DNA of 64,000 nt from Lineus longissimus (lineage: Eukaryota; Nemertea; Pilidiophora; Heteronemertea; Lineidae), in NCBI RefSeq assembly GCF_910592395.1, contig NC_088326.1, positions 7,505,001-7,569,000 of the forward strand. Reading direction: 5' to 3'. This document shows positions 43,936-56,287 of the stretch, piece after piece (position 1 is the first letter of the stretch; each line of letters starts with the position of its first letter). The notes beneath the pieces were generated by a model that did no database searches, had not been told where the DNA came from, and worked only from the letters and a program-made list of their open reading frames with translations. A program made the position numbers and the translations under genes.

Positions 43936-46178
43936 ATCTAGTATGCATCTTTCAATGGCTTCTGCCATTGTCTTGTGGCAATGCACCGATCGAGCGTAGT
44001 TCTTCCCTGACATCACTCCTTCCATTGAACCGCTGGACATCAATCCAGACTCCAGTAACACTTTAGCAAATCCAGATCTGTTCATCTTCTTTCCAATCAT
44101 CTTTAGATATGCGCAAGCCAAACGAAATGTCCCTATGAGTACTATATATGGTCAGCATAATATTCAGGGCTCTTCCACATGCTTGGATAAGCCTTCATGC
44201 AGACTCCCAAATTGAATGTGGTGATTGCATAAAGTTGGCCGGCTTACTTGGATGCCTCTCTTGAAACCCTCCAACACTCTTGGACAGTAGCGTTATCGGT
44301 AATCACATGGTTTATAACAGGGTAGTAATCGATTGTTGTCAGCCGATTTGGTACCTTACCATTTTCTGATATAAATCCAGCCCAAGCAGGGACAACCTGC
44401 CCACTTTCACTGCTGTGCAGGCGAAAGATGCACCAAGAAGAGTTGATATCCAGGGCCCGGGACATGGCGTCTTCATCTGTTTCCTGTGAGAGACGAACAA
44501 TTTTCATAACTGGACTGTCCCTTTGATTGATGAAACATGGGGTAAGGCTATCATCTGAGCATGACCTAAGCGAGCGTGAACCTGTTTTGGGAACAGTTTG
44601 GATCGCTTGTTGATCAGTCATTATGTCAGAGTCAGTGGAGATGGATGGGATGTTCTGCAGCATAAAGCCATGCGATGTGTGAACAGACCCACTACCAGAA
44701 AGATCATTTACATATTGATCGAAGTTATCAAAGTCACTGTGAAACAGTAATGGTGCTGATGGATTCAGAATTATTTGTGGTGTAAGAACGCTTGATGCCT
44801 CTTCCAGTGCATTTGCCAATGCCGTCTCATGTTCGAGGGAAAAGCTGTAACTCTCAGCATGTCCAAGACGATTCATCAGAGTGGTTAACTGAGAACTTCT
44901 GAATAGATGACGCAATGTCATGAACACAGGAATGTGCTTTGGTAATTTCCGCTGGCCACCTGTTGCAGCCCGACACAGATCCTGGCCATTCGAAGACACC
45001 AAACGTTCTGTCTTTTCTGATAACGAGAATACACCTTGGCCACAGATCAAAATTCGAAGAAATTTCTGTACTTCTTCTGCAATGGGGTCATCAACAGTCT
45101 GTAAGTACGAGGCTGTGGGAGGCCAAGGGAGATCGTTGGCCTTCTGAAATGCGTCTTTAATCACGTTGCGTAAGAAAACTCCAACATCCCGTAATGTGTC
45201 AAAGCAACCTAGCAAATACCCATTCTTTACTGCTTCTGAAAGACTGGTGTCATTGTTAAATACAAGAACTGACTGAAATTTACCTCCTGTTCTGTCAAGG
45301 CTAACGCATGAGATTTTCTGACTGTATATTTCATGACGCATCAATCGAGATTTTAGTGTCTGTGCTTTATAATTCGGATTAGCGAATGGTGTCTCCGACA
45401 AATACTGAATGTACAAGTCACGTAATTGTGTCACTTTCACAACCTGCTTGCAAAGCAGCACTTTCTGATCTATGAACTCACAAACCCTTGTAAAACATGT
45501 ATTATGGGCCTCTTCAAGCTGTCTTCTGTGTTCCTTTGCTTCGGCATCTTTGCTTTGCCAGGCTGAGGGAACAGTATAGCTCCCACGGCATGTCATGTGG
45601 TACATAGCTTCTCTAGCAAATAGATTAAATCCACGGACACGCCGTGCAACAATCTCATCACCTCGCTCTTCTGCTAGCTGTAAAATGGCTGCGCCCCCAC
45701 CAAATTCAAAATTCGAAAGTCCCTCTGTGGTCCATGCATTTCCTTTCTTGACCTTCTTTCGCCCAAACTGATCGCAAAATATGCACTTCAGCTCGAAAGT
45801 CACTCCTTCTGTTTTGGAAGAGGTGCGCGCAGATTGTCTCCGTTTATTTGAACCATCTGTTTCCGCAGCAGGTTTTAACCGACTCAAGTTCATTGTGAAA
45901 CGCTGATAGCTGTCCCTATGATAACCATGGATTTCACCAAAGTCTGGCGGTTTCTGGTCACACACTGCCTCCATTCGATGTGCACTATCAATAGGTTGAT
46001 CAAGACGTTTGTTTCGTACATCACAAATATACTGAAATCTTTCCCCCGGATCGTCAAGTTCAATGAGGTATGTAAAATAAGTCATATTAGAGTCCGCCAT
46101 GTGTATGATACAACAGCTTGACTTCTGGGATTTCGGCTGTGTTCTTTCACTACTTGACCTTGACCTTTTCTTGGGCAT
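43936..46178 (-). pseudogene. F3 family, N-terminal half (copy A)
   Basis: The ATG is at 46176-46178. The main frame of 644 codons runs to a TAA at 44244-44246, beyond which family-like sequence continues (ITTFNLGVCMKAYPSMW), shifts frame near 44150, and goes on as ACAYLKMIGKKMNRSGFAK, then LMSSGSMEGVMSGKNYARS and CHKTMAEAIERC up to the LINE. Features: a basic start (PKKRSRSSSER), CIFCDQFGRKKVKKG (a possible zinc-binding CxxC), NFEFGGGAAILQLAEERGDE, then MTLRHLFRSS, NRLGHAESYS, and SDFDNFDQYVNDLSGSGSVH. I recall this order from large multicopy proteins of molluscs and other invertebrates, in which the C-terminal half seen at 33631-35684 follows. It is probably a DNA transposon or captured gene of unknown class. 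Dead here. Confidence 0.65.
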
Positions 46179-48704
46179 CTTGTCTTAGGAATAGTTGAAA
46201 ACCTGTTTGAGAGATGCCAGCACTATCTAATCCAATTAAATCAGCTAGAAAGCAAACAAGGTAAAATGTTTTCCTCATGCAGAAACTGATTGTTTTAAGT
46301 GATGATATCTATAACGTGTGTGTTAATACACATGAATATTTGTACTTACTATGGCCGATGATTGACATCATGACCTCAGCTGACCCATTGACCTACTGAT
46401 TGAAACATTCCAGCATAAAATATATTAAAGGCCTTAAGGATATAGAAATATAACCACTGAAATTGAGAAAAAGTGCTGAATTTGGAGAAGATATTGAATC
46501 ACTATTTTCCTCTCCGGAAAACTCTCATTTTTGCGTCATTTTCAACCAACCCCTGTTTTCTTTACCTACAAATCACTCCATAATAATTTTCCTTGAATAG
46601 ATTTGTGTTGAAATCATGTGAAGATATCAATTTAATGCATTCCAAGTCTAGAAGGTGACATTTTATAATTTCCCAGCTGTTGGGACCCTGTCGTATCAAC
46701 ATATGCCAGATTTTAGGCAAGGTCGTTTTTTCGTGACCTTTTGACCTCTGGTGACCTCAATTTTCAACTGATTTGCATATTCATCATGTCATTTTAAAGA
46801 ACTCGTCAATACGAACATTTTAAGGTATAATATGTAAATATATAATGAATTTCAATGAAGTTATTGTCAATTATATTTCCCCTACCCCAAAAAGTTGGCG
46901 TCGCAACTTAAAAACAACACCCTAAATCCTGTAGCGAGTCCCAGTATTTTCAATGTTAACATGCTTGATATTGAAGTCAACAGAACAATATAGGTTCGGA
47001 GAATAGTGGGGGGGGGGATTATGGTGGGCCCTTCTAGCCCACGGACTATGTTCTGTTGGCAAAATCAAGAGGTGCTCATGATCTTCACAGTCCTGTTTGT
47101 CCTCCGACTCACAGAGATCCACCAGACCCTTAACCTGTTCCCCCCGATTTCATTGTTCTCCTCCTCCGAGTCAGACATGACATGTGTAACACGCTTTCTT
47201 TTATTTGGCAGTACGCCACCGGCCCCTTGTTTTTGGCTTACCGTAGGGGAGTCTATGCAATACCGTAGCGTCAGTCGTCCCCTGACAACAATGACTCGTG
47301 AAAATCACATGATATTCATGTGAAATTCTGAACTACCATCACGTAATGATCACGTGGTGATATCATGTGATAGTCACAGGGTTTTGCTCATCGTTTTCAT
47401 TTCACGTCATTTATTCACATGGGTTTCACGTGAAAACGACGTCTTCCTAACCAGTTAAAATATGGGTGGTTACATGGATCACATCTTTATGACGTCATTT
47501 TGACATGACATCACATGAGAATTATGTCTTCTTTACGTGATTATCCTGGGATTTGGAACCTTTTTGGTAGGGCTGCCAATTCACCCATATCGATCTCTGA
47601 GAGTGGATTAAAATATCCCTGCCATATATTTTGTCCGAAAAATCAGTGATGAACATTCTTTCATGCCATGTTGCAAACCAACAGGTGAAGTCACCACTTG
47701 GTCACGAACAAAAAATTTGGTCGTGAAATTTTTAACCCTCCCTGCAAATTGATGAATGCAGATGCATTTGGGACAGAAACAAGCAACCAAGAGAGTCTGG
47801 TTATCAAATTATATTCATAGAAAATAATTTTTTTGTTTCAACAGTAATAATTAAAATGGAAATATGTAAAACACAAATTTAACTGTAACACTATGGCAAA
47901 TACATGTACAGGTACAATATTAGTCCAAAGACAATGTCTTGAAATAGTTTTACATGTATGTATATTTACATTCACAAAGACAATTCACCACCAATTAATA
48001 TTTTTGCCAAACTGCACAATTTCACCTGGGGAAACATACATTGTGTTCTTGTCTCTTAATTTATTGTGGGATGCACCTCACCATTAAAGATTGTACCTAT
48101 TTTGAATAATGCACTTATTGGTTGCAACCCAGCGTTCTCCAACTTTCAGAAATACGCCTTGGCGGCGAAGCCTGCCAGTCAGCGCCTTAGGCGTAAGCCG
48201 TTCTGCAAATGGGGGGTCCAGGGATACTCCCCCGAAAAAATATCAAAATTTGGGAGGCTTAGACGTAATTTCCTGGCACACAAGGAGATGATTTTGACGT
48301 TTTTATTGTAGCTTCAACACTGGGCATTTCTGTGTGCAACGGAAGCTTTGAGCGCCGGACGCGGAAAGAACAGACAGAAAGTCGCAAAACTGCCGGGCTG
48401 GCAGTAGGCTACTAGTCGCTATGTAAGCGTTCGCCTACTCCCATTAAGAAATTTTGAGCGAGCAGTCACAATTCCAACCAATAGAATAAAAATATGCAGG
48501 CCTACCCAGTCAGTAGCGATATCCACTTCGCGCGCCCAACTCAACGGCATTGCCCGAAGTACTGCCATTACTATCCACGTGTTCCGGCAGACGACGGTCG
48601 GCCAATAACAATCACCCGTAGCCTTGGCAACGAGGTCAAGGGAGTGTACAATTAAGCGCACCTGTACGATCGGCTAGCGGCAGAGCGGGGACGGTTGTTT
48701 TTAT
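46179..48704. other. No gene seen; partial Helentron-like 5' end
   Basis: A 5' end fragment (TTTTTGGCTTACCGTAGGGG) is at about 47231-47280 with no matching 3' end. A G run is at 46989-46997. A GC-rich repeat-like piece with GGGGGGTCCAGGGATACTCC is at about 48211-48235. No supported coding region. Confidence 0.4.
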
Positions 48705-49374
48705 TAGCTCACCTGTCAGGTGAGCTAATACGATACCGCGGCGTCTGGCGTCCGTCGTCGCCCGTCGTCCGTCGTTAACTTTTGACAAAATCGTGGCACG
48801 TTTCTAAACCGCTTGACCCAGAAAGTTCATACTTGGTGTGTGGGTACCCCTAGGCAAGACCTTCCTTCAGAATGAAAATCAGCGCAATTTGACTGCTGGC
48901 CTGCCATATAGGGGGTGCTCTTTGAAAACCTATTTTTGTCATTTTGAAGCTTATGGTTAAAGCTAGAGCGATGAAAATTTTATGGTGGGTGTATCTAATA
49001 AAGGTACATCACATATCACACGGGTTTTTGATTTGACCTTCATTTTAAGGTCACAGAGGTCGAACTCTCAATTTTCTTTGATCATGGCACGTTTTTTGCT
49101 ATTGGTCATAGACTCTCTAAATTTGATATGTAGACACCTATTGGGCATCTCTACATGTTGACACAGATTTAGGTCAGTGTGACCTACTATTCAGGTATAA
49201 ATAGGTCAAGGTTAAAAAGCCCATTTTCTTTATTCCAGCAGATTGAAGTTTGAAATGAAGTTTTAGAGGTCGGCCTGATATAGAGGTTTCGATATTAAAT
49301 AGATTAATTTCTTTTCATATCACTAGGTGGCGGTATTGTGCAAAAATGTCAGTTGGCACATTGCCAGCAGTTTT

Positions 49375-49445
49375 GAATTTCGCGGTTCGAGGCAATCCGT
49401 CGGGTTATCCCAGATGCGCAGTGTTGTACTGCGCCACTAGATCTG
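49375..49445 (-). ncRNA. Possible tRNA-like (SINE) fragment
   Basis: On the minus strand, TAGTGGCGCAGTACAAC resembles an A box, and GCCTCGAACCGC about 50 bp later resembles a B box. The cloverleaf could not be confirmed, and this lies inside a mobile element, so a SINE remnant is more likely than a tRNA gene. Confidence 0.2.
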
Positions 49446-50300
49446 CATACTACAAGTATGGAAGACAGCCATTATATGAATTTGAAGCGAGACGAAGAAG
49501 GAATTAAATCATCTTGAATCAATGCTAAAACTTAATCATCCGCTCTTCGGATGAGGTCGTATGTGTTGATTACATTCTTGTGATTGGTTTGAGATGATTA
49601 GTTTGTCCTCATTTCCGGTTGTTTTAGAAAATTTTGACTGTGATTGGAAGGTAAAATGAGAAACTTGTCACACTGTTCTTCGGCTTGGAATGGGGATAGT
49701 CAATGCAGAGCCAGTTGGTACAAGCTGCCTTGCGAATCGGGGTGGCGTAATAATACTGTGAAAGAACAATAAAATGATGAATTGTAGCAGTGTGTGTCAG
49801 AAATTATGTGATTTCCATTGCATTTGACGATCCCAAAGTTTCGAGAGTATGGCAAAATGGCCGCTGCCGTCATTGGAGATCAGCGTCAAGCCGGAACCTT
49901 TCGTTACAATGTGGGCTTTTAAACACAAGTTAATGGTTTATAATCACCCAGATGCTACTCATTAGGTAAACCTCTACTAAAAACACTTGCTTTAATTTTT
50001 GTAAACATGTCACGAGTGCTTAAAAAGAACCATTTTGTGATCGTTTTTCGTCGCTGTAGAAATGTACACAGTCAGAGTCAGTCAGTGTGTCAACACAACA
50101 ACGGTGTTAGTATACACATGAATCCATGATACACGGAGACACGAATGTAAACATTTGCCTGTTGGGTCGGAAGGAGTTCACCGTTACCGATCACTGCCCC
50201 AAGAAAGGTCATCTGAGCTGGTTGACTAAAGTAGATGATGATAATGATGAAAATGTAGCACAGCTGTCATCAGTGCTTTTATAGTTAGGCCTAAGTAGTA

Positions 50301-50828
50301 TAGTCGGATTCATAAGTAAATGTCACTGACTGCCCTTTTGGGTCGCTGTGCAAAAACTATTGGGCCGATTTCTTCAAAGTTTGGTTTTTCTTGAATCTTA
50401 TTTCGGGACCCAACACAATTTCCAGGTTAGAGATTTGCAAATTATAAAGAAAAAAATTGTCAACTTTGGAGCCCTTTGGCCATTTTTGGGGAATCTGGAG
50501 GGCCCGATTTTTTTTGATGGATAGTTCTAAATGAAACTTGGCAGCTTTAAAGATACACAAGAAAAAAAATTAACCTGAACATTTCAGCAAAATGCATCCA
50601 GAAATAAGCAGTACAGAGGAGAAAATATCAAAATCAATACACTACGTCAATGTAGGCCTACACCAATACATACAAAAAAATTATTTCGTATCCACGGTTA
50701 CTGAAATATGAAAATCCTCTTGGGTCCCGAAATTAGATTCAAGAAAAACCAAACTTTGAAGAAATCGGCCCAGTAGTTTTTGTGCAGCGGCCCAAAAGGG
50801 CAGTGACATTTACTTATGAATCCGACTA
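50301..50828. mobile_element. MITE of 528 bp with ~112 bp terminal inverted repeats
   Basis: The ends are TAGTCGGATTCATAAGTAAA and its inverse. The inverted match runs about 112 bp, with a small gap of four bases and few mismatches. TA is present on both sides (50299-50300 and 50829-50830), as expected for a Tc1/mariner-type insertion. No ORF. Confidence 0.75.
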
Positions 50829-51361
50829 TAGGGCTGTCTTGTAAATGTTATTGTCTCAAAAATGAATACAAACTGCTACCTAGTTACTCAGTACATCATA
50901 TTCTATACTGTGCATTCCTTGCTTCAATTGTTCTTGTATCATATTTTTCAACATTTCTCTCTTATCGCAAGCCGAGGATAAATACTCCTTTCAAGATAGC
51001 GTAATCACACGCAATTCCACAGGTACATCCCATTCATTTGAAATTTCGGCCAATGACAGCAGGTTTTACAAAATGTAAATGCGCTGTTAATTTTCAATAG
51101 TCACTGAATAGCTAAGACACATGTAAACCCGTCTTAATTGGCCAGAAAACATCTCTCAGCTTCTCCCACAAATAACAATTCACTTATTCCAACGTCAGTA
51201 ACATGTGCACGCGGAAAACAATACGACTAACTCCACTTTTTCAAGACAAACCACACCATCCCACAACTATTGCATGATTAACCCCTAACAATGACAAGTT
51301 CTTCCTCATACTCTCCCTTTCATATCGACAGGTGAGCACAATGGCCCTGTTCATTTCATTA

Positions 51362-52884
51362 TGATAAAAAGAGATTGTAGACTAAACAAGGGTGCTTGTA
51401 GGTGTGCCGCAGGTGGATGATAATAGCTGTCGGCGTAAATCAGTTTATTTATTTGGCTTGGCGGGTGAAAAATCCGGCAAGGCGGCAAAGGATGGCAACT
51501 TGGCGGGCGAGTCACCGGAAATTTTCGGGATGGCGGCCTACGATCTCACCATGGCGGGCCGCCATGCGATTAATGGGGTTGGAGAACGCTGCAACCCATA
51601 AGTGCCTCACCGACTGAACTTGCAACCCACATGTACCCCCGTGAGAGCGGACAGACAAAAATACCGGAGGATCAGTCAAATTCAGTTCAAATTTTTAGAA
51701 GATTTTATGGTACATTTAGCACATTGCAGTGAATTTTCGAATCAAACGGCTTCAACCAGTGAATCTGAAATTGCTGTTCCATTCCCATGAGGACCGGGAT
51801 GGTTGTTTCTAAAACCGTGACTAGCTAGACTGAGCCACAGAGCGAAAAACCTTTGTCATGAAAATTTAATTATGCCCCCGCTGTTTTAGCGGGTCTGCTA
51901 TCGCCACACTCGAGGACTGTATCAAAAACAATTCTAATAAAATAAATCACTATCTCACCTTCTTGTCGTTCTCAATCACTAGAGTCTGGCCGTGTGGTCC
52001 TAATTCTGATCCTGTCCTAGTGCTCCAGACACGTAGAGGAAAACATGTAGGCTAGTTTAGTATATTTATAAGACCCCCTTTAGGAGGGGCTCTTAAGATA
52101 CACGTGTGTGCGGGAGTATATAATGTAAATGAAGTGAAATAAAGAGAGTAAATATTGTATATCCAACAAACAATTTTTTTTGGTAAATTTCTGAATTAAC
52201 TCCGTTGAGTTTACCGATTTCTCCGCGATCTTCCGGTGGTGGTTGCTATCCCATTGGTTGAAATTAAGTTAAATCTTCATGGGAATTCGCTACATCATAT
52301 GCCTAAGAAATTGGCCAATTATATTAATATTTTTATCAGAGAAATATCCGTCCTAAATAATGACAGAAAAGGGTGGTTTATTTCAATTTTGTGTCGACAT
52401 GGTCGAGGTCACGTGACATAAAACAAAACAATCGCACACACCCGTCCAAAAAAGGCACTTTAAGAAAAACAAATACGTTTTTCCAGCTTAAAACCACACT
52501 GACGACTAAGTTATATTGGTCTACTACCCAAATCTGAAGTATCAAAATGAATCACAAACCAGAACTAGCTCTATTTAGCAAAAGTTGCGTGAAAAATTCG
52601 GGTGAGCGACATACTGCACCCTAGCGGCCAATAAATAAACTACTTTCAGCCGTCTGCTCCGGTCTCGTTGGGGAGTTTTTCCCAAATGTACGCGATGATG
52701 ACGTGCCCCATTAACAGGACGTAACATCTATTTTAAAATGCGTTTCCAAAGTGAATGCATGAGGACAACCCATTTGTGTCGTATATCACTGGAAACGCCC
52801 GATTCCCGTGAATAAGGACAATCACAATGTATTACATTACCAAAACAAAAATGTGTCGGAAGGAACTATATGGATGGTCCAATC
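51362..52884. other. No gene seen
   Basis: No supported coding region. A GGCGG-rich stretch at 51460-51570 is open in more than one frame, but has no recognisable motif. Confidence 0.4.
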
Positions 52885-53105
52885 GCACCCCCCCCCTCCA
52901 GCAGTATGACACAGAAGGGCTAGTTGACTGTCCACCGGGGGGGTTTGGGGGGAGCTTCCCCCCAACGCACTGGTAAAAACCTATGTCGACGGAGGGGGGT
53001 TTGGGGGGGTGTCCCCCCATTGTAACAGCTGTAGTTGTTAGAGCTTGCACTTAACATATGCTCGTAGGGGGGTTCGGGGGAGCTCCCCCGACCTAAAGGG
53101 GGGCT
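52885..53105. repeat. G-rich palindromic triplet repeat
   Basis: Three related blocks, each of the form GGGGGGTTTGGGGG followed by a GCT-type loop and a C run, lie at about 52937-52963, 52994-53019 and 53067-53090. Each can form a G:C hairpin or a G-quadruplex. Not coding. Confidence 0.6.
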
Positions 53106-53635
53106 CACTAAGTCCTTGACTTTACATATTAATCCTATAGACAATGAATCACATACCCGGATCCCTCCAGGTCTTCAAAACAACGATATATCCAATTAGT
53201 GGAAGAACAGACGACGAAATATATATATATACCACACGCGCGCGCACGAAATCACGTAACCCCGGGGTTTTCCAATAAATCAATAAAAGTTATCCACGAT
53301 TGTCAAACTAGTGCGGCGGAACAATGACACAAATGATGACGAGTGAAACTCCTTGAGAATCAGGTAAATCAACTTGCGCCGCACGAGGTTTCGGCAGTCA
53401 ATCAAGAACGCGGTAATTTTCCGAGAAAAAAGGCTGATTGCCTACAAAGTAGTTTAATCCAGTGAATGTCTGAGCGAAACATGATACAGCACTTCACCTC
53501 CGTGTTCTTAAGATGTTTATTAATCTGAATATCTATCCATGATAACGATCACTTTTTCCGATGTGTGAAGAAACACTAGGTTTTGAGCAAGCGAAAGGTA
53601 AATTCTAAGTTCTCAGATCACGATGTTGTTTCAAC

Positions 53636-54440
53636 TCAATCGATCGCTTCCGGCCGGGCCGGGACTCGCGCTGTCTTCGGCTCCGCGCCAACATCCTCCC
53701 CTCCGTGGTAAAAGGAACCATTTACCACTACCTTGCATAGTTTGGATATGGGTCGAATGAGGACCTTGTCACAAGAGAGCACCTTCACGCTGCGGACATG
53801 TCCATCGCTACATGGAAGAGTCTCCACGATCTTTCCCAGCGGCCATCGTCCTCGTGGGTTGGTTGGATCTGCCAGCAGAACGACATCATCCACCTGCAAA
53901 TCTTCCCGTTCATCAAGTCACTTCTCTCGATTCTGAAGAAGGGAGAGAAACTCCTTGTTCCTTCGCCAGACTTTCGAAACTAAATCTTGCACATAACACC
54001 ACCGATGTCTCGGATTAAAAGCAAGTCCCTCCAAGACTCTCGGTGCCAACTGCCCACTGGACTGCCCAATCAGGAAGTGGTTTGGGGTTAATACGGTCTC
54101 ATCCTTGGGATCATTACTACTATACGTTAAAGGGCGGGAATTCAGCAACCCCTCCACTTCGGTAACTGGCGTCTGTAATTCCTTGTTATGTCGTTGACGC
54201 GTGCTTCCCCTAGGATGGCCCTCAATGCTCTTTTCGCAGACTTGATGAGAGCTTCAAATAGTCCTCCGTGATGAGAACCCCAGGGTGGGTTAAAGCACCA
54301 AGTGATGCCTTTGTTGGCAGCATCGTTGACGATTTCCTCGTGATCCAAATTCATTATCAATTCGGAAAGCTCTCTTTCAGCACCATGGAAGTTGGTCCCA
54401 TCACAGCGGGCAAAGGATCAGTTGCATTTGCACAGACCGT
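53636..54440 (-). pseudogene. BEL/Pao retrotransposon, integrase C-terminal end
   Basis: Three frames on the minus strand give the end of a BEL/Pao polyprotein. At 54142-54440 is the integrase core with a DGTNFHGAEREL motif and ITWCFNPPWGSHHGG. At 53918-54157 is the part with LLNSRPLTY and LTPNHFLIG. At 53636-53899 is the DUF5641-type domain with LLADPTNPRGRWPLGKI and LIRPISKLC. The pieces are in three frames, so it is broken. No protease, RT or clear LTR was seen on either side. It is a fragment, not a complete element. Confidence 0.75.
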
Positions 54441-55069
54441 AGTTCCGAGGTTCACCACTGTCTCACTGCAGCGCCATCAATGACGCTACGAAACGTTGCC
54501 AAGCTACGCTCCGAAGTACGCTCCGCAACCCGAAGCTGGGCTCGGCTCATGACGTTAAACTACTCTCCACTACGCCAAGACGCATTTCATTGTATTTCCA
54601 CAGACCTCACTTTGGAGAGCGTTGTGACGCGACGACCGACGGAAAGATACATTGTAGTATTGCGAGCAGCTGTGCTTTGAGATACGAGCCATACATTGTA
54701 TCGAATGGTATGGAAAATGTACGTGCAATGATGTGATGGCGATGAGGGTGATTGTGATGCATGATGCACTCTCCGGCAGGTCTATAAGTTGTCGATAATG
54801 AAGTTTGATCTTGCTAATGATGTAATAAAACTGTCAAAAATGCTCATCTTAAAAAAAAAAGAGCTGTCCAGTGTTGAGAAAGTTGACGTGCCAGGACGAG
54901 TTTATAGTCTATAATTCAAGGGGTGTAGCATTGAAAAAAAGAAAGAGAAAGTGAATGATATTGGTTCCCAGCCTGCCTAATTAGAACGCAAAGCATGTAC
55001 CTAATATTACTGAACTAAACGTTTAGTCCCCCTCTTCACCTAGCCCTGAAAGACTGAGTAAAGAAACAG
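54441..55069. other. No gene seen
   Basis: No supported feature between the BEL/Pao fragment and the MITE. Confidence 0.4.
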
Positions 55070-55077
55070 GCCACCCC

Positions 55078-56066
55078 GGTAGTTGATAAAGCTTGGAATC
55101 AGTGAAACCTTGGAACCAGTGATAAACCTTGGAATCAGTCCTAGAAATGCATAAAAACATGAAATAATGCCATTCGAACCTAACGTGGTTACGAATCAAC
55201 ATTTGGAGCTTATTCTTACATGATCAGATCGGAATTTTATGGTAATTTAGAAATCTGTCGCATATCCGATTCAATAGTCTATATTTTAAAACAACCCAGT
55301 TGTACCTCGCCTCCAGTGTACAGTACTGATCTCCCAAATATGGGAAGACACGCCCACCACACACCCATAATATGGACCAATAGCGCTCCGCTTATAAATA
55401 CGCCACCACCACACGGGGCCTTTTCGATCAGACGAGTTGCTTGGGAAGTTGGGGGGCCTGTCATGCATTATGCATGGATAAGGTTGACGACTATGTCTAG
55501 GCCTAATTGTCTATGATTGACTGATATTTTATAACAAACGATGAATAAAAGAAGCCTAGTCATGTATGTTTATTACCGAAGTTTGCGGATGAAAATTTCC
55601 TTCGCCGTGAGCGATTTCTTACATCTTCCAGTACGCATCGAGGGATGCAGAGATCTTTGTGACGTCACCAGTTCTAAGCGGGTTTTTTTATTCACGTGTG
55701 TGTTTGTCCTATGATCTCGTGCATCTAGTACCGAGCATAATACTTTATCGTCTATGGAATACAAAACAATCATAAAACTAATTTTTGCTTCCATTGAAGA
55801 GAAATAAAATATTTTAACGACCACAGCGCATTGCCAATTGATGACGTCATCCTCCACATTAAAAATGTTGGCTTCTGAACGAACTGGCAAATTGCTATCA
55901 ATAAAGTCAGCTGGGACGAGACTGTCAGTTGGGAGGGTATAAATCGTGGAAGGAACGCACCCGATTTCCCGCGCTATTTGCACAGTGATTCCATGGTTTA
56001 CATTGAATATTCCAAGGTTTATCAGTGTTTCCAAGGTTTCACTAATTCCATACTTTATCAACTACC
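55078..56066. mobile_element. MITE family M1, copy 2 (989 bp, inverted)
   Basis: Same ends as the copy at 30441, in the opposite orientation. The 8 bp target duplication GCCACCCC is at 55070-55077 and 56067-56074. It lies about 90 bp upstream of the G2 ATG, so it could supply or disturb promoter sequence. Confidence 0.75.
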
Positions 56067-56152
56067 GCCACCCCCTCCCTCAACCCCCTTCCATTGCTGG
56101 ACCCAGACCGGGATTTGGCGGGAATAAAGTACTTTCCAAAATTTCAATAAAA

Positions 56153-56287
56153 ATGGACAATCTTGGCCCCAAATTTAAAAGAGCTCTCTCCAATTTCCGG
56201 AGAGGACTCTCTTCTCGAATTGCTGCCGGTGATAAGGCAAGGTTTGTGGCATTCTGCCATGAAGTAGAAGGCGTGGTGGAAAAAATG
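56153..56287 (+). CDS. G2 exon 1 (truncated by an insertion)
   Basis: 45 codons from the ATG at 56153: MDNLGPKFKRALSNF at the start and FVAFCHEVEGVVEKM at the end. Homologous to G1 exon 1, which continues for 23 more residues to its donor. Here the exon meets the end of an inverted Helentron-like element at 56288. On the other side of that element the sequence matches intron 1 of G1, not the exon, so the last part of the exon and its donor are missing. The gene may be disabled, or may be transcribed from exon 2 or another first exon. Confidence 0.5.

Larger units (their letters stand above)
48706..51361 (+). mobile_element. Helentron-like element, 2.65 kb
   Basis: The 5' end AGCTCACCTGTCAGGTGAGC follows GTTTTTATT. 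The 3' end GACAGGTGAGC at 51329 is the exact inverse of GCTCACCTGTC at the 5' end, and is followed by CACAATGGCCCTGTTCATTT. After the 5' end come the CGTCCGTCG-rich segment and GGCACGTTTCT, CACAGAGGTCG words shared with the element at 15764. A 528 bp MITE is nested inside. Confidence 0.55.

Noticed and set aside
43600-44121. Single intact gene of 173 codons with RT motif
   Set aside because: It is a chimera: the first third is F3, the middle is LINE RT, and the end is the terminus of the Helentron-like element.
53580-53636. 3' LTR of the BEL/Pao fragment
   Set aside because: No second copy of any LTR-like sequence was found in the window, so boundaries cannot be supported.
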